Source: Bacteroidales bacterium UBA1756 (GTDB lineage Bacteria; Bacteroidota; Bacteroidia; Bacteroidales; WCHB1-69). Taken from it: 26,720 nucleotides of DNA. The DNA lies in the NCBI GenBank assembly GCA_002314795.1, contig DCHI01000020.1, positions 18,843-45,562 on the forward strand, read 5' to 3'. Position 1 is the first letter of the stretch. Each line of letters starts with the position of its first letter. The translations under genes and the position numbers were made by a program. Below, in pieces: positions 1 to 9,456 of the stretch. Under the pieces are notes generated by a model, which saw only the letters and a list, made by a program, of their open reading frames with translations, had not been told where the DNA came from and did no database searches.

Positions 1-3000
1 TGGAGGCGGCAGACGTCATCAACGTATCGATGGGAGACGTGCTCGGAGACGATGCAACCCTCGCCATCGGAAAGATGGCGGACGTTTACAAGAAGACTTC
101 GGACACGCTGTCCGAAAAGGACCTCAAAGGCCAGCTGCTCGCGCTCGGATCCGCCGTCAACGAACTCGGTCAGAGCAGCACGGCAAACGAGGCCTATATG
201 GTCAATTTCGCAGGCCGTCTCGGCGGCATCGCCGTACAAGCCAAGCTGTCCGCAGACGAGATTCTCGGCTACGCCTCCGCCCTCGACCAAGATATGCAGA
301 AGGTGGAAATGTCCGCCACGGCTTTCCAGAAGCTGATTCAGAAAATCATATCCAAGCCCGCGGAGTTCGCCAAGATAGCCGGAATGGAAGTGCAGCAGTT
401 CACCGAACTGATTGAAACCGATATGAACACCGCCATCAAGTCGGTGCTCAAGGGATTCCAAGGAAGCGGCGGATTTGACAAGCTTCTGCCGCTTTTCAAG
501 GACCTCGGCCTTGACAGCGCACGCGCGGCGGCAGCCATCTCATCAATGGCGAACTCGCTCGACAAGGTGGAGGAAGCACAAGACATAGCCAACAAAGCAA
601 TGCTTGAAGGCGTCTCCTGCACCAACGAGTTCGACACGAAGAACAACAACCTGCAAGCCTCACTGGAGAAGGCACGCAAGAAGTTCCAAGACACCCGCCT
701 CGAACTGGGACAGAAACTGTACCCGGTCCTCCTCAAACTCACTAAGACCAGCACGGCGGGGCTCAAACTTCTTGCCCAAGCGATAAACTGGATTGACAAG
801 AACCGGCTTGCGACCATCGCCCTCATCGCTCCCGTCACACTGTACCTTTCCAAACTGGCGCTGATGAAGTCGTATATGCTCACCATCCAAGGGCTTGAAA
901 AGGCGGCCATCGTCCTCAAAGGCACCTACAAGACAGCCGTCTATGCCCTTGCTCTGGCCAAAGCCAAACTTGCCGGCAACACAGCAAGGGCGGCGGCTGC
1001 GATGCGCGCGATGCAGGCAGCAAGTGCCGCCACCCCGTGGACGGCCATCGCCACCGCCATTGCAGCGGCTGCCGTCGCCATCTACAAGTTCGCAACAAGA
1101 ACCACAACCGCCGAAGATGCGATGAAGGAATTCCGCAAGGAATCCGCAAGACAGCGCGGCGAATGCGACGAACTATTCAACCGCCTCAAGAAGTTGGAGA
1201 AGGGGAGCAAGGAGTACAACGAGGTACAGCAGAAAATCATAGAAACCTATCCCTCCATTCTGAAGAACCAAGTGGACGAGAAAGGCAACCTCTACAACAT
1301 CCGAGACGCCTACAACGCTGTGACGGAAGCCATAGAGAGCAACATCGCCAAGCGCATCAAGTCGGAGAAGAGTGCCTCCATCTATTCCACCAAGATAGAG
1401 AAAATCGGAGCATACTTGAGCAACGGCAGCTTCCCCGAATCCCAATGGGAGTATATCAAGGAGCAAGCGGACAAAGGAACCGGAGCCGAAGCCATCATCT
1501 CCGAACTTAACAAGAAGTACGGAACGCAATACAAGACGGTTGAACTGACGCCCGGCTACACCAGTTACAGCCCCGTATCAACCGCCACGAAGACTTCGCA
1601 GTATTCCACACTGCTCAACATCGTGGCGACTGCCAAGGAAGCCAACGCCGAACTCGCAAAGATAGACAAGCAGTTCAGCACCTTCATCAAGGATGTTCCG
1701 GCAATAGATGAGACCCACACGGACCCCGACGAATACAAAGACGACAAAGGAGGCAGTACTGGCGCAGGAGGGAACCACGAGGAAGAGACCAAGAAGACGC
1801 AAGACGAATGGAAACGGCTGCAAAAGAAGGTCCAAGAGATGGCCAACGAAAACGCACGGCTCGGCAAGGACAAGGTAGAGGCCGACAAAATGAAGGTCAG
1901 ACAGGAATACGAAGAACTCGTCGCTCAGATTGAGACCTTCATCCAGTCGAAGGGCAAAGCCGCCAAGGACCTTGCCGCGCAAGTCCGCACCTATATGGCC
2001 AACGCCATTGATGACATCGACCGCCAAGCCCGTGACGAGAAGATGAAGAAGGTGACGGAAAGCTATGACAAGCTGTGCGAACAGTTCGCAGCGATAGAAG
2101 ACAAGCTCAACAACTCGCTCACGAACAAGTATGCCGCCGAACTCAACGACATCCGCGCCAACTGGGAACAGATGACGAAGGAAATGGACGAAAACATCCG
2201 TTTCTACGAAGAGAAGGCGAAAGAGGAATATGACCCCGCCAAAGGAACGGGGCTCAGCGAGGAGGAGACAGCACTGCTCACCCGACTACTAGAGAAGAGA
2301 AAGGAAGCCATCGAACTGGAGACCAAGCAGGAACTTGATGTCGTCAGACGGGCGGAACAGGAAATCACCGAAGCCCTAATGGGGGAAAAGGAGAAGCGCA
2401 TCGCCACCCTCAAAAATGAGTACACCGAGCGCATCGCTATCGCCAGCACCGCCATAGAAGAACTCAAAAAGAAGGACGAGGCAGGAAACCAAGAACGCAT
2501 CCAGCTGCTCCTTGAACAGATAGAGGAACTCAAAAGACAGCTTGACAAAGAGCTCCAAGACATCGACGGAGAAGACAAGAAGAAAAGAAAGGGGCTGGCG
2601 GGGCTCTTCGACATAGACTGGAAAGACTTCAAGGACAACTGGGAGGATGGACTGAACGAAATCCTTGACGTGATACAGGATTTCACCAGTCAGGCGATGG
2701 CGCTTTTCAACTCCATCAGCGAACTACAGAAGAACAACGAGACACGCCTGCTCAACCAGTACAAGCAGAACTATGACGAGCGCAAGGAGAAACTTGACTG
2801 GCAGCTTGAGCAGGGCATCATTTCGCAGGAGTATTATGACGCACAGGTGCAGAAGCTTGATGAAGAACTGGAGAAGAAGGAAAAGGAGATAGAACTGGAG
2901 CAGTTCCGCAGACAGAAGCGGGCGGCCATTGCCGAAGCCGTCATCAGCGGCATCGTGTCCGCCGTCAAGAGTTTCGAGAACGGCGGCGGCTTCCCGTGGG

Positions 3001-3509
3001 GACTTATCCCGATGGCGCTCTCCCTCGCCACCACCGGAGTACAAATCGCCGCCATCGCATCCGAACCCGAACCCTACGCGAAGGGCGGCTACATCGAGCA
3101 GCAGAAGCACATTCTCGCAGGCGAGAACGGAAGGGAGTGGATAGCATCGCACAAGCTCCTTCAGAATCCCGAAACCGCCCCCGTCATCGAGGCACTGGAA
3201 CAATACCAGCAGGGCAACCGCAGCGCGTGGAAAGCGCTCGACTTCACCCAGCCGGACGGCGCAGTGCTGTCCCAAGCTGCCAATACCATCAGCCGTAACT
3301 TTGCAGCTGACAACACACTGCCGTCCGTAACCAACAACAACTACACCGCCACAAGCCCCGAAACGCTTTCCAAGATGCTCGAGCAGCTCACAGTCCTTAC
3401 GGCCTATATGAGCGACCCGAAGAACCGCCAAGCCGTAATCAGTCGGGAAATGCAGCTCGAGTTCGAGCAGCAGGAAAACTTCCTCCGCAACGCGGCAGCC
3501 CTAAAATAA
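1..3509 (+). CDS. Phage tail tape measure protein (5' end cut by window)
   Basis: The reading frame is open to the first base of the window, so the apparent ATG at 30 is internal and the N-terminus is missing. At least 1,168 residues remain. Tape measure proteins set tail length and act during DNA ejection. The visible N-terminal part (window residues about 1-260) resembles the phage-minor-tail/TP901 core, with segments such as NEAYMVNFAGRLGGIAVQAK. Two hydrophobic Ala-rich helices follow (around residues 270-290 and 345-365). Next is a long charged, coiled-coil-rich region (about 600-990), a hydrophobic stretch (about 980-1030) and the C-terminal YAKGGYI...GENGREWIAS element that often ends these proteins. 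It lies 6 bp upstream of the next tail gene. The family call is strong, but the length and start are unknown. Confidence 0.88.
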   Translation, partial: EAADVINVSMGDVLGDDATLAIGKMADVYKKTSDTLSEKDLKGQLLALGSAVNELGQSSTANEAYMVNFAGRLGGIAVQAKLSADEILGYASALDQDMQKVEMSATAFQKLIQKIISKPAEFAKIAGMEVQQFTELIETDMNTAIKSVLKGFQGSGGFDKLLPLFKDLGLDSARAAAAISSMANSLDKVEEAQDIANKAMLEGVSCTNEFDTKNNNLQASLEKARKKFQDTRLELGQKLYPVLLKLTKTSTAGLKLLAQAINWIDKNRLATIALIAPVTLYLSKLALMKSYMLTIQGLEKAAIVLKGTYKTAVYALALAKAKLAGNTARAAAAMRAMQAASAATPWTAIATAIAAAAVAIYKFATRTTTAEDAMKEFRKESARQRGECDELFNRLKKLEKGSKEYNEVQQKIIETYPSILKNQVDEKGNLYNIRDAYNAVTEAIESNIAKRIKSEKSASIYSTKIEKIGAYLSNGSFPESQWEYIKEQADKGTGAEAIISELNKKYGTQYKTVELTPGYTSYSPVSTATKTSQYSTLLNIVATAKEANAELAKIDKQFSTFIKDVPAIDETHTDPDEYKDDKGGSTGAGGNHEEETKKTQDEWKRLQKKVQEMANENARLGKDKVEADKMKVRQEYEELVAQIETFIQSKGKAAKDLAAQVRTYMANAIDDIDRQARDEKMKKVTESYDKLCEQFAAIEDKLNNSLTNKYAAELNDIRANWEQMTKEMDENIRFYEEKAKEEYDPAKGTGLSEEETALLTRLLEKRKEAIELETKQELDVVRRAEQEITEALMGEKEKRIATLKNEYTERIAIASTAIEELKKKDEAGNQERIQLLLEQIEELKRQLDKELQDIDGEDKKKRKGLAGLFDIDWKDFKDNWEDGLNEILDVIQDFTSQAMALFNSISELQKNNETRLLNQYKQNYDERKEKLDWQLEQGIISQEYYDAQVQKLDEELEKKEKEIELEQFRRQKRAAIAEAVISGIVSAVKSFENGGGFPWGLIPMALSLATTGVQIAAIASEPEPYAKGGYIEQQKHILAGENGREWIASHKLLQNPETAPVIEALEQYQQGNRSAWKALDFTQPDGAVLSQAANTISRNFAADNTLPSVTNNNYTATSPETLSKMLEQLTVLTAYMSDPKNRQAVISREMQLEFEQQENFLRNAAALK

Positions 3510-3515
3510 AAAGTT

Positions 3516-5183
3516 ATGTCAGTAACCTTAGAAGAAACGCCATATCCGCTCGACTTTGCAGGCAACAACGCCGCCTTCAAATTTCGCGGTACTCCCTACT
3601 CCTCCAACGGGCGCAAGGCGGTCAGCACATTCCAAGTCAACCAGATGCCCGCGCTCGGTTACAGGATGTTCGTCAACTACGGAGACGAAACGCTTTCGCT
3701 CACCGTAACCGCCGCCTACAACAAGCGAGACGACCCAAACTTTCTGATTCACCACACAACAACCGCTGCCATTCGAGAAGAACTCCAGCGCAAGATTGTC
3801 AGCAATTACAACATCCTGCAGTTGTACGACGTGACCGTCAGTGAAACCCTCGCCATCGTCTTCACATCCAAGGAACACGGCGGCTCCTGTGTAAACATTT
3901 CTACCAACGACCCCAATGCCAGCATCGTGGAGACGGGGCGGATTACGGGCATAGAAAGAGGAAGACGCAATGGCTACCGCTTTGTCGGCTGGCTGGAAAC
4001 GGAGTACTATCGGAACGGAGTGGTCGTGACCGACCGGTCTCCGGAAATCACCCTCATCCCCGATGAGGACGGACGGGCTAAACTGCCCGTCAGAATGTTG
4101 AGGAGTCTGTTCACGGAGTGCGACATTCCCGAAGTCGGCGAAACTCTTGCAACCTACGTTCTGCAAAACGCACTCATCAGATACCGCTTCACCTACGCAG
4201 ACTGTTTCGCCACCGACACAACCCTGCAGGTGCAGTCGATGAGTTCCACTGAGTACTTTCTGCTTTCGGCGGGAATGCTCAACGAACCGGCGAGAGCTCT
4301 CAACCTTCCCGACTGGGACTGCCCGATGGGGGCAACGCAGAAGCTGTCTCACTATCCGCACATCCGCAACTACGGAAGCCCGTCGGGTCTGACCGTGCAA
4401 AGTTTTAGGGAGATGCCGCAGTACGCATATTTCCTACTCTTCGACCGTTCAAGTGGCAGCACCTACTCACGCATAATGAACGTCCACATCAATGCGATGG
4501 CCACGGACGGAACAGCCACCGCGTTGGGCGCATTTTCAGTGGGCGTGCAGAATTTCAACATCGTGAGAATCCCTCTCTCCGCCGACGCCCTCAGCCTTCC
4601 CGCCGACGTTTTCGTTTACACAGTCTCAATCTGTGAGGTCGGAATGTCGGACGTTTGGAGCAGGCGGTTCGTCATCAAGCAGAAGCCGTTTTTTGCGAAG
4701 GTGTTCCTTCTGCAAAACCGATACGGCGTACTGGAGAGCTTTTTCACCGAAAGCGAAATGACCGAGAAAGAAATGAAAGGTGACGAAGTTGTCCGTGACG
4801 GCGGCTTTGAAATCGCTGTCACGGAAGACGCCACCACCTTCACCGCCCGCACGGGCAGCAAGACGAAGGAGGAACTACAACTTCTTGCCGATGCAATGGT
4901 GAACGCGCTCAACTATCGCCTTGAGGGTGATTCCCACCAAGCAATCACCATTCTGCCCGACACGCTCACCATCTTCGATGAGGCTGAAGACCTGCAGAGT
5001 GCCGAATTTCAATACCGCCTCAACGAGCCGCAAAATGATGCGGGCGAAGCTGTCGGAGGAGGAGGCTTCATAGGTGGGAACATCAACTGGAACGACCTTG
5101 ACACGATTGGGCACGAAATAGTCTGGAATGACCTAATCCGCTACAACCCTTCCGAAGCGGTAAACGAACTCGCAATCCTTTAA
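3516..5183 (+). CDS. Phage tail structural protein, unknown role
   Basis: This 555-residue protein is placed directly after the tape measure gene with a 6-bp gap, where distal tail and tail-tip proteins usually sit. It has no signal peptide and no membrane segment. Its sequence is rich in beta-prone segments and aromatic residues, as expected of a tail structural protein. The C-terminus is glycine-rich (GEAVGGGGFIGGNINWND) before a short acidic tail. The start is preceded by an A-rich stretch (aaaataaaaagtt), which is normal for Bacteroidota. I do not recognise a named domain. A Dit-like or baseplate-hub-associated role is inferred from position only. Confidence 0.7.
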   Translation: MSVTLEETPYPLDFAGNNAAFKFRGTPYSSNGRKAVSTFQVNQMPALGYRMFVNYGDETLSLTVTAAYNKRDDPNFLIHHTTTAAIREELQRKIVSNYNILQLYDVTVSETLAIVFTSKEHGGSCVNISTNDPNASIVETGRITGIERGRRNGYRFVGWLETEYYRNGVVVTDRSPEITLIPDEDGRAKLPVRMLRSLFTECDIPEVGETLATYVLQNALIRYRFTYADCFATDTTLQVQSMSSTEYFLLSAGMLNEPARALNLPDWDCPMGATQKLSHYPHIRNYGSPSGLTVQSFREMPQYAYFLLFDRSSGSTYSRIMNVHINAMATDGTATALGAFSVGVQNFNIVRIPLSADALSLPADVFVYTVSICEVGMSDVWSRRFVIKQKPFFAKVFLLQNRYGVLESFFTESEMTEKEMKGDEVVRDGGFEIAVTEDATTFTARTGSKTKEELQLLADAMVNALNYRLEGDSHQAITILPDTLTIFDEAEDLQSAEFQYRLNEPQNDAGEAVGGGGFIGGNINWNDLDTIGHEIVWNDLIRYNPSEAVNELAIL

Positions 5184-5195
5184 TTGTAATAAAAT

Positions 5196-5405
5196 ATGAT
5201 ACCAATTTCAAACGGAATGAAACTCTCGCAGGTTCGTTCCATCCTCAACGAAACAATCGCAACCGTCAACACGCTAAGCCAATCCAAGCCCGCAACTGAC
5301 GAGGCACTGGCCACGCTCACCACCAACTATCAGACCATTTCAACCGCGCTCGCCAACCTATCAAAAAGGGTGGAAGCCCTTGAAAAGAATATCGGCAGAC
5401 AATGA
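5196..5405 (+). CDS. Small coiled-coil phage protein (69 aa)
   Basis: This 69-residue ORF lies 12 bp after the preceding tail gene and overlaps the next gene by four bases (ATGA at 5402-5405), which suggests translational coupling. Its sequence has a predicted heptad pattern over most of its length, for example LATLTTNYQTISTALANLSK followed by RVEALEKNI. It lacks hydrophobic membrane segments and cysteines. A trimeric or dimeric coiled-coil connector or chaperone in tail-tip assembly would fit, but that is inference. Its tight packing between two long tail genes is the main reason to call it real. Confidence 0.72.
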   Translation: MIPISNGMKLSQVRSILNETIATVNTLSQSKPATDEALATLTTNYQTISTALANLSKRVEALEKNIGRQ

Positions 5406-7870
5406 TTTCAATACTCATTGACGGAAAGCCGCTGTTCATAGCGAAGGGCACATCCTTGCAGATCGAGGTGAACAACGCCCTCTTTTCAACGGAGAAGATA
5501 GAGGGGGACGTGATGTTCACCTTCGACGTCCCCGCCGAAAAGAACGACAATGTGCTGCGTCACGCCCGATACACCTACGTCCGCCGAGTGAAGAAGTATG
5601 CCTGCAAGGTCTTGGCGGGCGGCATAGAGATCGCCAACGGCGAACTCTATCTCCAGAAGGCGACCGCCAAGACCTACTCCTGCGGGCTGGTCATCAACCC
5701 CTTTCCGACCGATTTTGCAGAAACGCAGCTGAAGGACAACGACTACGGGGAAGACCTGCTCATCAGCCGCGCAAGCAGCGAACAGCAGGCCGGCTGGCTC
5801 TCCTTTCTCCAAGCCAGCCTTGCGGAAGACTCCGTCTTCAAGTTTCCCCTTTTCGTTGACGAGGAGTTCTACGGGAAATCCAACAGCGCGTTCGGCTGGT
5901 TCCTGCTCCCGACAGACGATGCCAGCGATGCGCCGAGCGGCTATCAGGCATCCGTCAACACGGACGATTCGGTCGCCCTCGACCACTTCTATCTCAACCG
6001 CCTTTTCACGGATTCCAACGGGAACATCATAGAAGCCCTCACGGGCAACAGAGGCGTGCGCATTTTCAACACGAGGACCGTTGACAACCCCAACAGCTTC
6101 GCCTTTTGTCCCGCCATAAGGCTGACGTGGCTGCTGGAACGTGTCGTTGAAAATGGAGGATATTCCCTTGCCGGCAATTTCACCAAGGATGAATCCGTAA
6201 GGCGCATCTTCTCCCAAAGCCTGCGGGCGATGGACGGACTGCCCACCCAGTACGAGGACGTTTCAGCAAACGCAACGGTCAATGTTTCGCCCGATGTGGA
6301 GTTCTTCGAGAGCACCACGCTTCACTACGTGATGCCATTCAACGACGGAGTGACGAGAAAGTTCTACGAGATGATGACAACCACAACGGGAGACTACGAT
6401 TTTGATGTGACCTTGCGGACGTATCTGCCCGCCAACGCGGTCAGCAGCGCACCCGACCCCGACTATCCGGGCGAAATAAACTGGCAGGTGCTCTGCTTTA
6501 TGCTGATGGACGAGAACGCGCAGATGCCGAACTTCCTCAACCAAGACGGAACCGAATCCGCTTGGACGCAAATCGGAACCCTCAACAACGGCGACTTCAC
6601 GCCGATTACCACGTTCCGCAAGATATTCCATCCCGCCTCCGACCTCGCTTCGTTCGGCTACAACGGGGCTGGCTTCTACACGCTGCACTTCCATTTCACC
6701 CAACGGCTGACCGCCGGAGTGAAATACCACTTCTTTTTTGGAAACCTCAGTGCGATTGTATTTATGGACGCTTACAATATGACTTCCATAACCGGATGCA
6801 GCAACAGCCCCGTCACGCAGGACGTTGCCTCGTTCTACAACCTCTGCAACGTGTTTTCAAACAAGTTGAGATACGCCGACCACGTTCCCAAGGTCACGAA
6901 CGGCGATTTCCTGAACACAATCTGCAACGCCTTCGGGCTCGCGCTTTTTGTGGATTCCGGCGCGAAAAGGATGGAGTTCACGTTTTTCAAGGACATCATC
7001 GGGAAGGCGCGGTCGCTCGACCTATCGGCCTACGTTGATGACCGGGAAACCGCCATCACGAAAAACGATGAGAAGAAGTATGTTTACAAGCTGGAGGGCA
7101 TTTCGTCCGAAACGATAGACGAAACGAAAGTGCTTCCGCCCGTCGTCAGAGCTGCCGACCTTCCCGATGCCGTAATAAATTACGGCAAAGTCTGCTTCGT
7201 GGAGAACGAGAACGCCTACCGCATAGCGGAGAGGGAGGGCGATGCCATCGACAACTGGGTATTCAAGTGGAATCCGCTCTGCGGGAACGTGCTCACACTG
7301 GAACTCGGTGACGGAGAAGCTGAGGAAGTCACGCCTTCCGCCAAGGTTCCGAGTATGAAAATCATTGACGGGAACAAGCAGGAATCCTACAGAAGTTTCC
7401 TGCCGGTCATCAGTCAGACGGGATGCAGCACGATTTTCGATACGGGAAGCACCGAGTTCGATATGATACTTATGAGCTATTACGGGAGGAGGCCGTTCAC
7501 CACTGCGGGAGGCACTTTCCACTACGAGGCAATGAGACCAACGTGTATGACCTCGGACGGAACTATGGAAGACGGCATTTCGCTCACTCCGACCGGCGAC
7601 CAATCTGTCGGCGAACTATACGTCCGCCCGTGGCTTTCCTTTTTATCGGATTACGAGAAGGTGACACTTAAAATGATGCTGCCATTGACCCGTTTCTTGG
7701 AAGTATGGCAGCTGCTCAAACCACAAAACACTTCCATCGAAAGACAAAATCGCTGGATTTTGGTGGACAATGTCAGATACCTTCCAATAAAGATGACCTT
7801 CCAGTTCAAGGAGGGAAGCCGTCTGGTGGTCGCCAATGTCGAGTGCGCCAAAGAGCGCACCGAACGATAA
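5402..7870 (+). CDS. Large phage tail-tip/baseplate-associated protein
   Basis: This 822-residue protein is the last gene of the tail operon, with its start overlapping the stop of the 69-residue gene. The N-terminus (ISILIDGKPLFIAKGTSLQI, then a segment with FDVPAEKNDNVL) looks like a compact beta-sandwich that opens a tail-hub protein. The rest is long and beta-rich, with many aromatic residues and no signal peptide. I recognise the general style of Bacteroidota phage tail proteins but no catalytic motif. Candidate roles are tail hub, tail-associated protein or receptor-binding adaptor, based on position downstream of tape measure and tail protein genes. It ends 27 bp before the convergent integrase stop, and I see no clear terminator in that gap. 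Confidence 0.7.
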   Translation: MISILIDGKPLFIAKGTSLQIEVNNALFSTEKIEGDVMFTFDVPAEKNDNVLRHARYTYVRRVKKYACKVLAGGIEIANGELYLQKATAKTYSCGLVINPFPTDFAETQLKDNDYGEDLLISRASSEQQAGWLSFLQASLAEDSVFKFPLFVDEEFYGKSNSAFGWFLLPTDDASDAPSGYQASVNTDDSVALDHFYLNRLFTDSNGNIIEALTGNRGVRIFNTRTVDNPNSFAFCPAIRLTWLLERVVENGGYSLAGNFTKDESVRRIFSQSLRAMDGLPTQYEDVSANATVNVSPDVEFFESTTLHYVMPFNDGVTRKFYEMMTTTTGDYDFDVTLRTYLPANAVSSAPDPDYPGEINWQVLCFMLMDENAQMPNFLNQDGTESAWTQIGTLNNGDFTPITTFRKIFHPASDLASFGYNGAGFYTLHFHFTQRLTAGVKYHFFFGNLSAIVFMDAYNMTSITGCSNSPVTQDVASFYNLCNVFSNKLRYADHVPKVTNGDFLNTICNAFGLALFVDSGAKRMEFTFFKDIIGKARSLDLSAYVDDRETAITKNDEKKYVYKLEGISSETIDETKVLPPVVRAADLPDAVINYGKVCFVENENAYRIAEREGDAIDNWVFKWNPLCGNVLTLELGDGEAEEVTPSAKVPSMKIIDGNKQESYRSFLPVISQTGCSTIFDTGSTEFDMILMSYYGRRPFTTAGGTFHYEAMRPTCMTSDGTMEDGISLTPTGDQSVGELYVRPWLSFLSDYEKVTLKMMLPLTRFLEVWQLLKPQNTSIERQNRWILVDNVRYLPIKMTFQFKEGSRLVVANVECAKERTER

Positions 7871-7897
7871 GCCACGCATTTGCGGCGGACTCCTTCG

Positions 7898-9289
7898 CTA
7901 CTTGTCAGTCTTGGAAGTAAAGGAAGGCATTTTTGCCGAAAGTCTTTCGCGGAGATTCGGGTCCTCATGTTTGGTATATATGGACGTCACGTCAAGGGAG
8001 GAGTGGTCTGCGAGCTGCTGGACGGTGAGCGGGTCGATGCCGTTCTTTATCATATCGGTTATGCCCGTATCCCGCAAAGAGTACGTCTGCATTTCCATCG
8101 GCAAGGAAAGCTTCTCGCGCATCCGTGACCACGTTGATTCTATGACTTTCGGCGTCAGAGGTGTGGCTGACGGACGGAATCCTTCGCCGAAAAGGAAGTG
8201 GTCGGACGGCACTCTGCCTATTCCGAGTTCCAAGAAATCCAGCAGCAGTTCCTGCGGGAGCGGCACCTTGCGCTCGTGGTGGTTCTTCGCCACCTCTTTC
8301 GGTACTGTGAGCCGCTTTTCTGCGAAGGAAAGGTCGGAAACCTTCAGCATCCGCAACTCCTTCGGGCGGATGAGAGCATAGTATATCATCTTGAGGAAGA
8401 GCAGGTAGTGCGGGTTCTTCCTCTCAAGGTATTCGGATATTTTCTGACGTTCCTGCTCGGGAATGAGTATGCGGACCTTGTCCTCCTTCTTCTTGGCCTT
8501 GATTTTGTGAAAATGGTTCTCGGAGCAGTAACACTTCTCAACCATCCAAGTGAAGAACGCGCCCCCGCACTTCCTATAATTATTGTATGTGTTGGCGGAG
8601 AGAGCTTTGCCGTCGCGTCCCTTGCGCTCCAGTTCGACGTGCTCCATAAACCTCACCACCATCTCCTTGGTAATGTCGCCCGAAGTGGAGTGGGGGTGAT
8701 TGGCATCAAGCCACTCACCAAAAATCTTGAGAAATGAGGAGACGGAACGCAGGGAGTCCTTGCGCTCGGTCCGCTCGCAGTGATCAAAATAGCGTTCCGA
8801 CACTATTTTGAACAGCGTAGCCGACCTTTCGGGAGACTGGGAATCCGACACGGAAACGGACACGGAATCCGAATCCTTCACGGGGACGGGCGTCTCAGTA
8901 TCCAACACCGCCTCCGAAGGCAGGATGGCCGGAGCATAGGGACGCATTTCCACAAAGGGAGCCGCAACGGAAGCGGTACTCACGACGGCCACAGTGGAGC
9001 GGTCAGTGGAAGATGTTTCGGAAACGAGAGGATTCCAACCCGCTGCGAGACGCAGATTGATGGAGCGCACCATCGAGTCCACGTGCCTGCGGGCGTCCTT
9101 CTTGTTGGAAAACCTGCACACAATCTTTTGCAGGCGGATTCTCTTACGCACGAGCTGGCGGGTTTCCGGGTTTTCAACCCAGTATTCGATGCGGTAGTCG
9201 TTCTGATAGTTACGGACAACCGCGGGAAGATAGTTTGTCAGCATCAGATTCTGCTGAACGATGGTTTGGCTGGTGAATTCGTTAGACAT
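7898..9289 (-). CDS. int: Prophage tyrosine recombinase (integrase)
   Basis: This protein is predicted to catalyse site-specific integration and excision of the prophage. I chose the start at 9289 (463 residues, MSNEFTSQ) rather than 9316 because it is preceded by an A-tract, the usual Bacteroidota pattern. In order, it has an N-terminal arm-binding-like region (about 15-85), a Ser/Asp/Val-rich linker (KDSDSVSVSVSDSQ, near 140-155), a SAM-like core-binding domain (about 155-265) and a catalytic domain. Likely active residues are R308 (IRPKEL), K335, R406 in YSLRDTG, H429 in LADHSS and the nucleophile Y438 in SIYTKHED. The usual His of the H-x-x-R box is Tyr403 here, which I believe also occurs in related Bacteroidota recombinases. 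It lies next to and faces a tRNA-Ser. The family call is firm. Confidence 0.93.
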   Translation of the reverse strand: MSNEFTSQTIVQQNLMLTNYLPAVVRNYQNDYRIEYWVENPETRQLVRKRIRLQKIVCRFSNKKDARRHVDSMVRSINLRLAAGWNPLVSETSSTDRSTVAVVSTASVAAPFVEMRPYAPAILPSEAVLDTETPVPVKDSDSVSVSVSDSQSPERSATLFKIVSERYFDHCERTERKDSLRSVSSFLKIFGEWLDANHPHSTSGDITKEMVVRFMEHVELERKGRDGKALSANTYNNYRKCGGAFFTWMVEKCYCSENHFHKIKAKKKEDKVRILIPEQERQKISEYLERKNPHYLLFLKMIYYALIRPKELRMLKVSDLSFAEKRLTVPKEVAKNHHERKVPLPQELLLDFLELGIGRVPSDHFLFGEGFRPSATPLTPKVIESTWSRMREKLSLPMEMQTYSLRDTGITDMIKNGIDPLTVQQLADHSSLDVTSIYTKHEDPNLRERLSAKMPSFTSKTDK

Positions 9290-9347
9290 TTTTTTTACAT
9301 TGTGTCGCAGTCGCAATGCAAAAAATTGAAGCGTTTTTTTGCGTCAA

Positions 9348-9380
9348 TGCTTTGTCCCATTTCTGCCCCACTTCTGCCCC
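9348..9380 (-). repeat. Three 11-bp direct repeats upstream of int
   Basis: On the minus strand the DNA just upstream of the integrase reads GGGGCAGAAGT, GGGGCAGAAAT and GGGACAAAGCA, three tandem 11-bp units about one helical turn apart. They sit between the integrase start and the tRNA terminator. Integrase arm-type sites or an int operator are possible uses, but this is inferred from spacing and position only. Confidence 0.55.
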
Positions 9381-9395
9381 GAAGTTGGGTCTGAC

Positions 9396-9435
9396 AAAAA
9401 AAAATCAGTGGGTTACTTTCGTAACTCACTGATTT
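9396..9435 (-). terminator. Rho-independent terminator of tRNA-Ser
   Basis: A 15-bp stem (9402-9416 paired with 9421-9435, one G-U pair, 4-nt loop) is followed on the minus strand by nine T residues (the A run at 9396-9404). It begins 21 bp after the tRNA 3' end in the direction of tRNA transcription. It also ends transcription toward the integrase and so insulates the host tRNA from the prophage. Confidence 0.85.
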
Positions 9436-9456
9436 CGACGTTTTTGTAACGTTTCG

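Larger units (their letters stand above)
1..9456. mobile_element. Right end of an integrated prophage (tail module plus integrase)
   Basis: Four co-directional plus-strand tail genes are followed, convergently, by a tyrosine integrase, and the block stops at a tRNA-Ser. The tape measure gene is open at the window edge, so capsid, head and packaging genes would lie to the left. The block looks GC-richer than the genes right of the tRNA and lacks the 9-bp arrays that occur between host genes. The exact phage/host boundary lies somewhere between about 9290 and the tRNA 3' part. I cannot place it because the other attachment site is not in view. I see no lysis or replication genes here, and the genes present are intact, so this may be a functional prophage rather than a remnant. 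Confidence 0.85.

Noticed and set aside
7836..8737. Plus-strand ORFs of 181 and 179 codons opposite the integrase
   Set aside because: They are antisense to a clear tyrosine recombinase and have no protein-like features.
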